NCBI GenBank assembly: GCA_026387595.1
Contig: JAPLLL010000103.1
Span: 1-8,100 of the forward strand
DNA from: Candidatus Omnitrophota bacterium
GTDB lineage: Bacteria > Omnitrophota > Gorgyraeia > JABMQH01
Direction of reading: 5' to 3'
DNA length: 8,100 nt
Part shown: piece by piece, positions 1-5,736 of the stretch
Layout of the letters: every line of letters starts with the position of its first letter
Numbering within the stretch: the stretch's first letter is position 1
Notes under the pieces: generated by a model
Told to the model about the DNA's origin: nothing
What the model saw: the letters and a program-made list of their open reading frames with translations, nothing else
The model's database searches: none
Program-made: the position numbers and the translations under genes

Positions 1-137
1 AAAGGCTTTCGGTGCCGAGTTGATTTTACTTTACCCTCGTTATGTTCCAGCAATCTGTTATCTAAATCTTGTGTATGACCAGTATAGAACTTATTGTCTT
101 TTTTACTTCTTAAAACATACACATAGTACGTATCCAC
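1..137 (-). CDS. GIY-YIG endonuclease, N-terminal part (3' end beyond window)
   Basis: The minus strand from 137 to 1 encodes 45 codons that read as the start of a compact GIY-YIG nuclease domain. A YYVYVL strand stands in the GIY position, FYTGHT in the YIG position, and then come a DLDNRLLEHN helix and GKVKSTRHRKP. This is the usual order in small stand-alone GIY-YIG (UPF0213-like) proteins. I infer the GTG at 137-135 as start: the frame is closed upstream by a TAG at about 157-155, and a later start would remove the first catalytic strand. GGAGG lies about 9-10 nt upstream, inside a palindrome. The segment is about 35% GC against roughly 50% nearby, which suggests acquisition. GIY-YIG domains cut DNA with one metal ion; the target here is unknown. 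The gene directly follows a broken tRNA-like sequence. Confidence 0.82.
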   Translation of the reverse strand, partial: MDTYYVYVLRSKKDNKFYTGHTQDLDNRLLEHNEGKVKSTRHRKP

Positions 138-196
138 GTGCTCTACCCTCCGGGCCTACGGCCCGTAGGGCCGGAGGCCAGCTGAGCTACAGGGGA
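130..196 (-). pseudogene. tRNA 5'-half remnant split in the D-loop by a palindrome
   Basis: Read on the minus strand, 196-190 is an acceptor-like 7-mer. It is followed by TA at positions 8-9, GCTCAGCTGG (D-stem and D-loop), then TAGAGCAC (rest of D-arm plus base 26) and CGTGG, the expected first strand of an anticodon stem. The D-loop is interrupted between GG and TAGAGC by a GC-rich palindrome. No matching second anticodon strand, T-arm or 3' acceptor follows; the sequence passes into the GIY-YIG ORF instead. It is therefore a 5' half only and cannot make a tRNA from this locus. The tRNA identity cannot be assigned because the anticodon is missing. The TATAAT box at 202-197 abuts it, so transcription probably starts within the remnant. 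Confidence 0.7.
147..177. repeat. 31-nt GC-rich palindrome inside the tRNA D-loop
   Basis: The two arms 147-160 and 164-177 pair over 14 positions with one mismatch (154 against 170) around a 3-nt loop. In RNA it would form a very stable hairpin on top of the tRNA D-stem (GCTC with GAGC). Read on the minus strand its distal arm contains GGAGG, the only Shine-Dalgarno candidate for the GIY-YIG ORF. The composition is almost pure G+C, quite unlike the AT-rich ORF beside it, so the palindrome probably arrived as a separate repeat insertion. Confidence 0.85.
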
Positions 197-225
197 ATTA
201 TAAAAGAACGGATTTATTTCTGCAA
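197..225 (-). promoter_or_regulatory. Putative sigma70 promoter of the tRNA-half/GIY-YIG unit
   Basis: On the minus strand TTGCAG (225-220) is followed after 17 bp by a perfect TATAAT (202-197). The -35 matches the consensus at TTG only, but the spacing is optimal. It sits between the stop codon of the membrane protein gene and the tRNA-like sequence. The expected start point near 190 falls inside the tRNA acceptor arm, so the transcript would begin with the structured D-arm and palindrome. Confidence 0.55.
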
Positions 226-247
226 TTTACCGAGGAATTCGTCTATA

Positions 248-1057
248 TCAAGCCTGCGCCGAAAGTTCGGTTTCTTTCTTTTGCTGGCCCGCGCCTGAAA
301 GGGCGGCGTAATAGCTCATAAGAGCGGCGCTTATGATTACCGTGATATACGCGTTGACCGCGCTTGAGATTATGCCTGTGGCGATCTGGAATGTCGCACC
401 TTTAAGCGCCAAAAATATGATCCCGGACAAGGCGCCCACTGCAAAACCCAAACCCAGCCCTATAAGTATCAACAGGGTCAAAAGGCCCGATATTTTTAAA
501 TAGCAGGCCTTTGTAAATTTCATACTGCTTGCCATTGCTTTAAATATGCCTGCGTCATCTATTACAAGCACATATGGCGAAAGAAACAACAGTGAAAGGT
601 AAAACAGCGCCGCGATCACCAGCCCGACCGCCAATATCACGATTACTATGTTTATGATAACGGCCTTGATCGCTATGGCCAGACTGAATAACAGGCCAGC
701 GATAAGCGCGGCTATTGCCAAAAATCCTATAATGATCGCGCCAAGCCCTAAAAATCTCAGGTAGAATTTCTGGCCGTATTTGGTAAAATCGCCGAGCTTT
801 ACCTTGCCTTCGGAGCCAAGCACATCCTTTAATACCCCGAAAACGCCGCCTTGTATAAAGATATTGATAAAGATAAATACTAAGCCTGCGACCGCAAGCG
901 GAGGAGTTATATTAGGCGCGGCCGCATTTGCCGCCTCTCCCGCAAAAGGAAGCGTTACTATGTTCCAGATCGCGTTAAATACAAATAAAATGCCTAACAA
1001 GCCGATATTTCTGCCTGCCAGGCTGAACCCCTTGCCTATCGCGTCCATTATTTTCAT
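248..1057 (-). CDS. Six-helix integral membrane protein, function unknown
   Basis: I do not recognise a specific gene. The 269-residue product has about six hydrophobic segments (roughly residues 19-38, 53-76, 100-129, 131-159, 191-217 and 224-251) and a short polar C-terminal tail. After the fourth helix comes SPYVLVIDDAGIFKAM and then S/K-rich sequence. This resembles the 'P-x-hydrophobic, acidic-G, eA, S' signature of YciC-like or glycerophosphodiester phosphodiesterase membrane-domain proteins, and that is family inference only. There are no catalytic motifs. The ATG at 1057 is chosen because GGAGGG lies just upstream; a start 21 codons earlier has no comparable site and would run through a 31-nt inverted repeat. 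It is the last gene after recR, 100 nt downstream, and may have separate control through the hairpin at 1067-1097. Confidence 0.75.
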   Translation of the reverse strand: MKIMDAIGKGFSLAGRNIGLLGILFVFNAIWNIVTLPFAGEAANAAAPNITPPLAVAGLVFIFINIFIQGGVFGVLKDVLGSEGKVKLGDFTKYGQKFYLRFLGLGAIIIGFLAIAALIAGLLFSLAIAIKAVIINIVIVILAVGLVIAALFYLSLLFLSPYVLVIDDAGIFKAMASSMKFTKACYLKISGLLTLLILIGLGLGFAVGALSGIIFLALKGATFQIATGIISSAVNAYITVIISAALMSYYAALSGAGQQKKETELSAQA

Positions 1058-1066
1058 AGTACCCTC

Positions 1067-1097
1067 CGAATTGCTATCGTTTACGATTGGCAATTCG
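1067..1097. promoter_or_regulatory. Inverted repeat abutting the ribosome site of the membrane protein gene
   Basis: Perfect 8-bp arms CGAATTGC (1067-1074) and GCAATTCG (1090-1097) enclose a second pair ATCG/CGAT (1076-1079 and 1084-1087). As RNA on the minus strand this makes a hairpin of about 12 bp with a small asymmetric internal loop. Its 3' arm runs directly into the GGAGGG ribosome site of the gene starting at 1057. It could be an operator for a dimeric repressor or an RNA structure that limits ribosome access. Confidence 0.5.
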
Positions 1098-1157
1098 TCC
1101 CGAGTCATTATTGTTCTCATCCGGTGACGAGGGACAAATTTTCACTTAATCAGCGTA

Positions 1158-1766
1158 TCATAATTCCCGTCTTGAGTCAATGGCCTTTAACAGAGTGGCC
1201 TGATCCGCATATTCAAGATCAGCGCCTACCGGCATGCCGTAGCCCAGACGGGTCACTTTGACGCCAAAAGGCTTAAGGACCTTGACCAGATACAGGGCAG
1301 TGATCTCCCCTTCCGTATCCGGATTCGTGGCAATTATCACCTCGCGGGGTTTTGTTTCTTTTACTCTTACTACCAGTTCCTTTATCTTAAGGCTTTCCGG
1401 GCCGATCCCGTCCAGCGGCGAAAGCGCGCCGAGCAATACGTGATACAGTCCTTCGAACCGGCCTGTCTTTTCAACGGCTATGATGTCGTTCGGCTCTTCG
1501 ACCACGCAGATAAGGGCCTTGTCCCTCTGAGTGTCGCTGCAAATGGCGCAGACATCGCTGTCGCTCAGATTATTGCATATCCTGCAGAATTTTATCACCT
1601 CTTTTACCTTAAGCAGGGCATCCGAGAGGTCTTTTACATATGCGGGCGGCGCTTTCAGGATAAAAAATGCGAAGCGCTGCGCTGTCTTGGGGCCAACTCC
1701 TGGAAATTTTTTTAAATGCTCTATCAGCTTGGAAAGTGATTCCGGCAGGCCCGTTGATTTAGCCAT
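1158..1766 (-). CDS. recR: Recombination mediator protein RecR
   Basis: RecR works with RecF and RecO to load RecA on gapped DNA for recombinational repair. The 202-residue product has the full family layout. A helix-hairpin-helix region holds FPGVGPKTAQRFAF (about 21-34). A four-Cys zinc site follows at C61, C64, C73 and C76. A Toprim domain runs from about 86 to 178 (ICVVEEPNDI; NPDTEGEITA at 148-157; TRLGYGMPVG), then the usual C-terminal tail. Length is typical (about 200). The ATG at 1766 lies 1 nt after the dnaX stop. I see no Shine-Dalgarno sequence in the A/C-rich end of dnaX, so translation probably depends on coupling to dnaX. The common dnaX-ybaB-recR order is shortened here because no ybaB lies between. 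Confidence 0.96.
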   Translation of the reverse strand: MAKSTGLPESLSKLIEHLKKFPGVGPKTAQRFAFFILKAPPAYVKDLSDALLKVKEVIKFCRICNNLSDSDVCAICSDTQRDKALICVVEEPNDIIAVEKTGRFEGLYHVLLGALSPLDGIGPESLKIKELVVRVKETKPREVIIATNPDTEGEITALYLVKVLKPFGVKVTRLGYGMPVGADLEYADQATLLKAIDSRREL

Positions 1767-1767
1767 T

Positions 1768-3432
1768 TTAATTGTGGTTGTTATTGTTGTTCTTTATTAT
1801 TTTGGCGCCTTTAAACACATCCATGGCGTCTTTTACAAGCGGGTCGTTCGCATCTTCATTGGCAGGGGCGTCCTGGGCGGAGCCAAGCGTTACATTATTT
1901 TTCTTCTGAAAATTATCCACCAGGAGAAAATCGGTTTTTACTTTCGCGCGCAGAAGTTCGGACAGGATACCTTCGATCGTTTTTTTGTTCTCCGGCTTTT
2001 CCAGGATCTCTTTGTGGAACCGGTGGATTTTGGGAAGGCCGATTTTTATCAGGCCCGCTTCAACCGAGGCCGGTTCGCCTTCTGCAAGGAATGAGGACAC
2101 AGACGCTTTTTTCTGGTGCATCCTGCTTATCACTTCGGGCCAGATCTTTTCTACGTCGGAAATAGAGATATCGGCGTTATGCGCGGGGGCAGCGGCCTGC
2201 CCTAGCACAGCGGCCGCAATAAATTGTTTTTCTTGCTGGCAGGCCGGGGCCTGCCCTGGCACAGCGGCCGGGGCCAGGGGCTTTTCAGGCGCACCCGCCT
2301 TCAGCTTATCTATCTTGCTCAGCAGTTCGCTTATCGGCACGATCCCTTCCCTTTTTATCGCCTTTACCAGCGCGAACTCAAGCGCGAACCTTATAAGGCC
2401 CGTTTTCTTTGAATTCTCATATGAGCCGGAAAAAAGATAAAAGAAATAGATCAGGTCCTCTATTGTGAATAACGCGGCCTGGCCGGATAATTTGTCCGTG
2501 GTTTCCTGCGAAAAGCCGAGCGAACCCGAAAGAGATTTATTTACTTTTAATACGGCGAGGTTCCGTATATGCTCTATTAATTTCAGAAGGAACTGGGTCA
2601 GGTCCTTGCCCTCGTTTGTTATATCATCGACAAACTTGAACGCGCCGGTAATGTCTTTCTTTGCGATAAGGTCCGCTGTCCTAAGCAGGGTCTCTTCCTC
2701 TATGGTGCCCAATATCTTTGTCACGTCATCCGGGGAGATCTTGGATTCGCAGAAGGAATTAAGCTGGTCCAGGATTGATTCCGCGTCCCGAAGCGAGCCA
2801 TCGCTAATCCGGGCTATCTCAAAGAATACGCTTTCCGTGGTATTTATTTTTTCGGCCTTGGCTATCTCTTTTAATTTCTCCGTTATTTTTGCCGTGGAGA
2901 TCCTTCTGAAATCAAAACGCTGGCAGCGGGAAAGTATCGTAGCGGGTATCTTGTGCGGCTCGGTCGTGGCAAAAAAGAATTTAACATGCGGAGGCGGCTC
3001 TTCCAGCGTCTTTAAAAGTGCATTAAACCCGTCCTTTGTTATCTGGTGCACCTCATCTATTATGTATATCTTGAATTTGCCGTTTACAGGCGAAAGTTTT
3101 ACGTTCTCGCGCAGGCTTCTTATCTCGTCAATACCGCGGTTTGAGGCGCCGTCTATCTCTATCACGTCGAGAGAGTTCGCATTCGTGATCTCGGCGCAAT
3201 TCGCGCATTTATTGCACGGCTCCGGCGCGGGCCCTTTCTGGCAATTCAGGGCCTTGGCGAAGATCCTTGCCGTGGAAGTCTTGCCAATGCCGCGCGGGCC
3301 CGTGAAAAGGTATGCCTGGCTCACGCGGCCAAGTTTTATCGCGTTCTTCAGCGTAGCGGCGATATGTTCCTGCCCGACTATTTCATCAAAATTCTGCGGG
3401 CGCCATTTGCGGGCAAAAACGAGGTATGACAT
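1768..3432 (-). CDS. dnaX: DNA polymerase III subunit gamma/tau
   Basis: DnaX is the AAA+ ATPase of the clamp loader, opening the beta clamp and organising the replisome. The 554-residue product begins with the family hallmark FARKWRPQNFDEIVGQEH. It has Walker A GPRGIGKTS (45-53), a zinc site with C64, C73, C76 and C79, Walker B IYIIDEVHQ (122-130), sensor sequence FATTEPHKIP (about 154-163) and the SRC arginine-finger motif (168-170). The three clamp-loader domains end near residue 370. A low-complexity Ala/Pro/Gln linker with an internal repeat follows (about 388-414), then a conserved C-terminal module around IWPEVISRMHQKK. The protein ends in an Asn-rich tail. The ATG overlaps the TGA of the upstream PC4-like gene by 1 nt, with no clear ribosome site, which implies translational coupling. 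Confidence 0.96.
   Translation of the reverse strand: MSYLVFARKWRPQNFDEIVGQEHIAATLKNAIKLGRVSQAYLFTGPRGIGKTSTARIFAKALNCQKGPAPEPCNKCANCAEITNANSLDVIEIDGASNRGIDEIRSLRENVKLSPVNGKFKIYIIDEVHQITKDGFNALLKTLEEPPPHVKFFFATTEPHKIPATILSRCQRFDFRRISTAKITEKLKEIAKAEKINTTESVFFEIARISDGSLRDAESILDQLNSFCESKISPDDVTKILGTIEEETLLRTADLIAKKDITGAFKFVDDITNEGKDLTQFLLKLIEHIRNLAVLKVNKSLSGSLGFSQETTDKLSGQAALFTIEDLIYFFYLFSGSYENSKKTGLIRFALEFALVKAIKREGIVPISELLSKIDKLKAGAPEKPLAPAAVPGQAPACQQEKQFIAAAVLGQAAAPAHNADISISDVEKIWPEVISRMHQKKASVSSFLAEGEPASVEAGLIKIGLPKIHRFHKEILEKPENKKTIEGILSELLRAKVKTDFLLVDNFQKKNNVTLGSAQDAPANEDANDPLVKDAMDVFKGAKIIKNNNNNHN
2193..2270. repeat. Direct repeat and palindrome inside the dnaX linker
   Basis: Two 24-nt copies (2193-2216 and 2247-2270) share 22 positions, with core GGCCTGCCCT and GCACAGCGGCCG, and are offset by exactly 54 nt (18 codons). 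Between them, 2238-2255 is a perfect palindrome with 8-bp arms (GGCAGGCC and GGCCTGCC) around GG. On the coding strand the copies give AAVPGQAPA and AAVLGQAAA. The insert keeps the dnaX frame and lies in a linker where length change is tolerated. Confidence 0.7.
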
Positions 3433-3665
3433 CAGATAAGTTTCGCGTCTTTCAGTTCTTTTTCAAGCGCAAGTACCGCTTCTTTAAGCAGGGGATATAA
3501 TTTCACATTTATGGAAACCCCTTTTGAGGTCGGGGTGTACTCTTCGGCGTTAGGCCTTTGCGACCACGTACGTATATCTATAAGATCATTGCCCTGAAAT
3601 TCGGTAATACCGACCCGGATCTCCTGAACCTTGTTTTTCTGAAAAACCCTTACTGTTTTTTCCAC
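3432..3665 (-). CDS. PC4/YdbC-like ssDNA-binding protein
   Basis: The 77-residue product matches the small bacterial relatives of transcription coactivator PC4. It has beta-strand sequence VQEIRVGITEFQG, then LIDIRTW with the conserved aromatic, TSKGVSINVKLYPLL matching the 'KGI-L' core, and a C-terminal helix LLKEAVLALEKELK. PC4-fold proteins bind single-stranded DNA as dimers and act in transcription or DNA repair; which applies here is inference. The start is GTG at 3665-3663, with AAGGAG about 10 nt upstream just after tRNA-Ser. Its TGA overlaps the dnaX ATG by 1 nt, so it is co-translated with the clamp-loader gene, which supports a role near replication or repair. A name is not assigned because family naming varies. 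Confidence 0.75.
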   Translation of the reverse strand: MEKTVRVFQKNKVQEIRVGITEFQGNDLIDIRTWSQRPNAEEYTPTSKGVSINVKLYPLLKEAVLALEKELKDAKLI

Positions 3666-3690
3666 TCTTCTTGTTCTCCTTTTTTAAAAT

Positions 3691-3781
3691 CGGAGAGGGT
3701 GAGATTCGAACTCACGTGGACACCTTTCAGCACCCGGCGGTTTAGCAAACCGCTGCCCTGAGCCAGCTAGGCGACCTCTCC
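3691..3781 (-). tRNA. tRNA-Ser (anticodon GCU)
   Basis: A 91-nt class II tRNA. The acceptor strands GGAGAGG (3781-3775) and CCTCTCC (3698-3692) pair perfectly. The anticodon stem GCGGT/ACCGC encloses loop TTGCTAA with anticodon GCT, reading AGC and AGU serine codons. A long variable arm follows, then a T-arm GTGAG/TTCGAAT/CTCAC. The discriminator is G and no CCA is encoded, so a CCA-adding enzyme is required. It lies between tadA and the PC4-like gene. Confidence 0.97.
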
Positions 3782-3816
3782 AAAATTTCTCTAGCGGTTA
3801 TATTTGGAAATTTTGG
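3780..3816. repeat. 10-bp inverted repeat at the 5' border of tRNA-Ser
   Basis: CCAAAATTTC (3780-3789) and GAAATTTTGG (3807-3816) are perfect inverse copies around a 17-nt loop. One arm touches the first two bases of the tRNA. Between them TATAAC (3802-3797, minus strand) could be a -10 box about 15 nt before the tRNA, but I see no convincing -35. It may be a weak terminator for tadA, a pre-tRNA leader fold or chance. Confidence 0.4.
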
Positions 3817-3842
3817 ATCCCGAGTCCACCTTACGACACATT

Positions 3843-4307
3843 TCAGGGGACGAGGGATCTTTTCTTCTTAAAGAATTCCCTTAGCAAAGAACCGCTTTCT
3901 TGCGCAAGGATCTCTCTTGTTACCTCTATTCTATGATTAAGCCTAATATTATGCGTAATGTTTAACGCGGAACCGCATGCGCCCGCCTTGGGGTCTGAGG
4001 CGCCGTACACAAGCCTTTTTATCCTTGCCAGCACCATTGCCCCGGCGCACATCGCGCACGGCTCAATTGTAGCATACACGGTGCAGTCAAGCAATCTTTC
4101 GTTTTTCAGGTAGGAGGCAGCCTGGGTAATAGCTATCATTTCGGCGTGGGCAGTGGGATCCTTAAGGAGCTTTATCTGGTTATGCGCCCGGGCTATTATC
4201 CTGCCTTTGTGGACAATTATCGCCCCTACAGGCACTTCATCGTCATCAAAGGCCCAGGCAGCTTCTTTGAGCGCCGCGGCCATGTAGGTTTCATCGATAT
4301 TAGGCAT
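3843..4307 (-). CDS. tadA: tRNA adenosine(34) deaminase TadA
   Basis: TadA converts A34 to inosine in tRNA-Arg(ACG), letting one tRNA read CGU, CGC and CGA. The 154-residue product has the cytidine-deaminase-fold zinc site: H54 and catalytic E56 in PTAHAEM, and C84 and C87 in EPCAMC. It also has the N-terminal helix MAAALKEA and the VPVGAIIV strand typical of TadA. The C-terminal helix LLREFFKKKR is also typical. Length is usual. The ATG at 4307 lies 26 nt after the helicase stop, without an obvious Shine-Dalgarno sequence. Its expected substrate tRNA-Arg(ACG) is present at 7059-7132 in this same window, which strengthens the assignment over guanine or cytosine deaminases. Confidence 0.95.
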   Translation of the reverse strand: MPNIDETYMAAALKEAAWAFDDDEVPVGAIIVHKGRIIARAHNQIKLLKDPTAHAEMIAITQAASYLKNERLLDCTVYATIEPCAMCAGAMVLARIKRLVYGASDPKAGACGSALNITHNIRLNHRIEVTREILAQESGSLLREFFKKKRSLVP

Positions 4308-4333
4308 GTCTTGATTTACAGCGGAGCAAAAAA

Positions 4334-5551
4334 TTAAAACCTGCGGCGCATGGGGCGCCTCTGTTTATAACTATAATTCGGCGGTCGGCGCCGGGGCTGA
4401 TACGAAACCTGGCTAAAGGGTTCACTTGAGATCTCCGGATGTTTTCCAACGGGCAGCGTGATCTTGATGAGTTTTTCAATATTCTGGACATCGTTTTTCT
4501 GGTCAGGCGTCGCAAACGAGATCGCGTGGCCCTTGTGTCCTGCCCTTGCTGTGCGACCGATGCGGTGCACGTAGTTTTCCGCGTCCTCAGGCAGGTCATA
4601 ATTGATGACGAGCTCTATGCCGGTCACGTCTATGCCCCTGGCAGCGATCTCGGTGGCGACAAGCACCCTGTACCTGCCCGATTTAAACCCTTCAAGCGCG
4701 TCTCTGCGCTGGGTCATGGAACGGTTAGAATGTATCTCTGCCGCGCTGTGGCCCATTGCCCTGATAGACGCTTTTATCTTTCCGGCCTTATGCTTGGTCC
4801 GCGAAAATAAAAGGACCGGGCCGTGATACTGGTTAAGCAATTTTTTTAATAGAAGCGGCTTGGCGTCCTGTCTAATAATAAATAATTCCTGCGTAACCAG
4901 CTCCACAGTGGTCCCTGAAGGCGCGACCTCGACCGAAACCGGAAGCTTCATGTGTTTGGAGGCAATTGTCATTATTTCCTTCGGGATAGTGGCGGAAAAA
5001 AGCATCGTCTGCCTTTCCTTTGGCACAAACCGCAGTATCTGCTCTATCTGCGGGGCAAACCCCATATCCAGCATCCTGTCGGCCTCGTCAAGCACAAGCA
5101 TCGTAACGTCGTGCAGCGTAATGTTCCAGCGTTTCATATGGTCTATGAGCCGGCCCGGAGTCGCGATCACAACGCGCGGGTTTTTCCGCAGCGCCTGCAC
5201 TTGCGGGTCCATCGGAGCGCCGCCGATAAGGCAGGCGGTCTTTATGTCGAACGGCTGCGCAAGGTCTTTAAACGCCACACTTATCTGGATGGCCAGTTCG
5301 CGCGTGGGCGCAAGCACCAGTCCTATCCCTTTTTTCTGCGCAAGGCGCTGGATCATGGGAATAGCGAAAGAATGCGTCTTGCCTGTGCCGGTCTGTGCAA
5401 CGCCCACAATATCCTTTCCTTCGATCGCAAGCGGGATCGCCCTTGACTGTATCGGCGTCGGCACCTTGAACTTTATCTTTTCAAGTATGTCCAGGATCTT
5501 GGGCGCAATGCCCAGCCCGTAAAAAGTCTGGTCGGTCTGGTTATTATGCAT
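4334..5551 (-). CDS. DEAD-box ATP-dependent RNA helicase
   Basis: A 405-residue RhlE-like helicase that remodels RNA using ATP. Motifs in order: Q motif with FYGLGI and PTPIQ (about 10-36), Walker A AQTGTGKT (52-59), PTREL (82-86), TPGR (131-134), DEAD (155-158), SAT (186-188), ATEIAARGID (299-308) and HRIGRTARAG (329-338). The C-terminus is a short Arg/Tyr/Pro-rich basic tail ending RRPMRRRF, a likely RNA-contact extension. The ATG at 5551 is preferred over an in-frame one at 5623 because the upstream small ORF ends inside it: the two overlap by 8 nt, a coupling arrangement, and the Q-motif spacing then fits. It could act in ribosome assembly or mRNA turnover, in line with nearby tadA and tRNA genes; the exact paralogue (RhlE, CsdA or SrmB type) is not decided. 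Confidence 0.93.
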   Translation of the reverse strand: MHNNQTDQTFYGLGIAPKILDILEKIKFKVPTPIQSRAIPLAIEGKDIVGVAQTGTGKTHSFAIPMIQRLAQKKGIGLVLAPTRELAIQISVAFKDLAQPFDIKTACLIGGAPMDPQVQALRKNPRVVIATPGRLIDHMKRWNITLHDVTMLVLDEADRMLDMGFAPQIEQILRFVPKERQTMLFSATIPKEIMTIASKHMKLPVSVEVAPSGTTVELVTQELFIIRQDAKPLLLKKLLNQYHGPVLLFSRTKHKAGKIKASIRAMGHSAAEIHSNRSMTQRRDALEGFKSGRYRVLVATEIAARGIDVTGIELVINYDLPEDAENYVHRIGRTARAGHKGHAISFATPDQKNDVQNIEKLIKITLPVGKHPEISSEPFSQVSYQPRRRPPNYSYKQRRPMRRRF

Positions 5552-5702
5552 TTTGGTATTTGTATTCCTTGATCTTATCCCCTCTATTGATATACCCCAG
5601 GTGAACATGGCAATAGGCCTCATGGTTGTAAATGCTCAGGATCTGGTCGCAATGCGGGAATTTACATTTCCTGTGCTTGTTCGAGGTTCTTATTTTTTGC
5701 AT
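5544..5702 (-). CDS. Small Cys/His (zinc-ribbon-like) protein upstream of the helicase
   Basis: This 52-codon ORF begins with ATG at 5702-5700, preceded by AAGGAG at ideal spacing in the 34-nt gap after the flavin oxidoreductase gene. It ends with TAA at 5546-5544, overlapping the helicase start by 8 nt. The product is basic and has CKFPHC (C13, C18) and, 12 residues later, CHVH (C31, H34), with an ILSIYN segment between and a Lys/Tyr-rich tail. The pattern C-x4-C, 'LS-YN', C-x2-H is what I would expect of a tiny single zinc finger. No function is known to me. The strong ribosome site and overlap suggest it is real and translated together with the helicase, perhaps as a nucleic-acid-binding partner. 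Confidence 0.7.
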   Translation of the reverse strand: MQKIRTSNKHRKCKFPHCDQILSIYNHEAYCHVHLGYINRGDKIKEYKYQNA

Positions 5703-5736
5703 GGCTCTCCTTATGTTTTAGTTATGAATGCGGCGG

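Noticed and set aside
20..298. Plus-strand 92-codon ORF over the GIY-YIG/tRNA region
   Set aside because: It runs antisense through the GIY-YIG frame, the tRNA half and the palindrome, has no ribosome site and shows no domain-like sequence.
2107..2112. A6 run on the dnaX coding strand as a gamma/tau frameshift site
   Set aside because: The frame is CAG AAA AAA GCG, so the canonical A AAA AAG heptamer is out of phase. A -1 slip would give a stop after about 15 codons near residue 455, but I see no clear stimulatory stem, and six As are common.
1127..3859. Shared 9-mer GACGAGGGA near 1127 and 3849 as a dispersed repeat
   Set aside because: A 9-nt match between two places in 8.1 kb is expected by chance many times; no longer similarity is visible around it.
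4300..4599. Minus-strand 99-codon ORF overlapping the helicase 3' end
   Set aside because: It lies in an alternative frame inside the helicase gene, with arginine-rich sequence typical of a shadow frame and no ribosome site.
5552..5623. Upstream 24-codon extension of the helicase (in-frame ATG at 5623)
   Set aside because: The extension lies within the better supported small Cys/His ORF in another frame, has no ribosome site and adds nothing to the Q-motif region.
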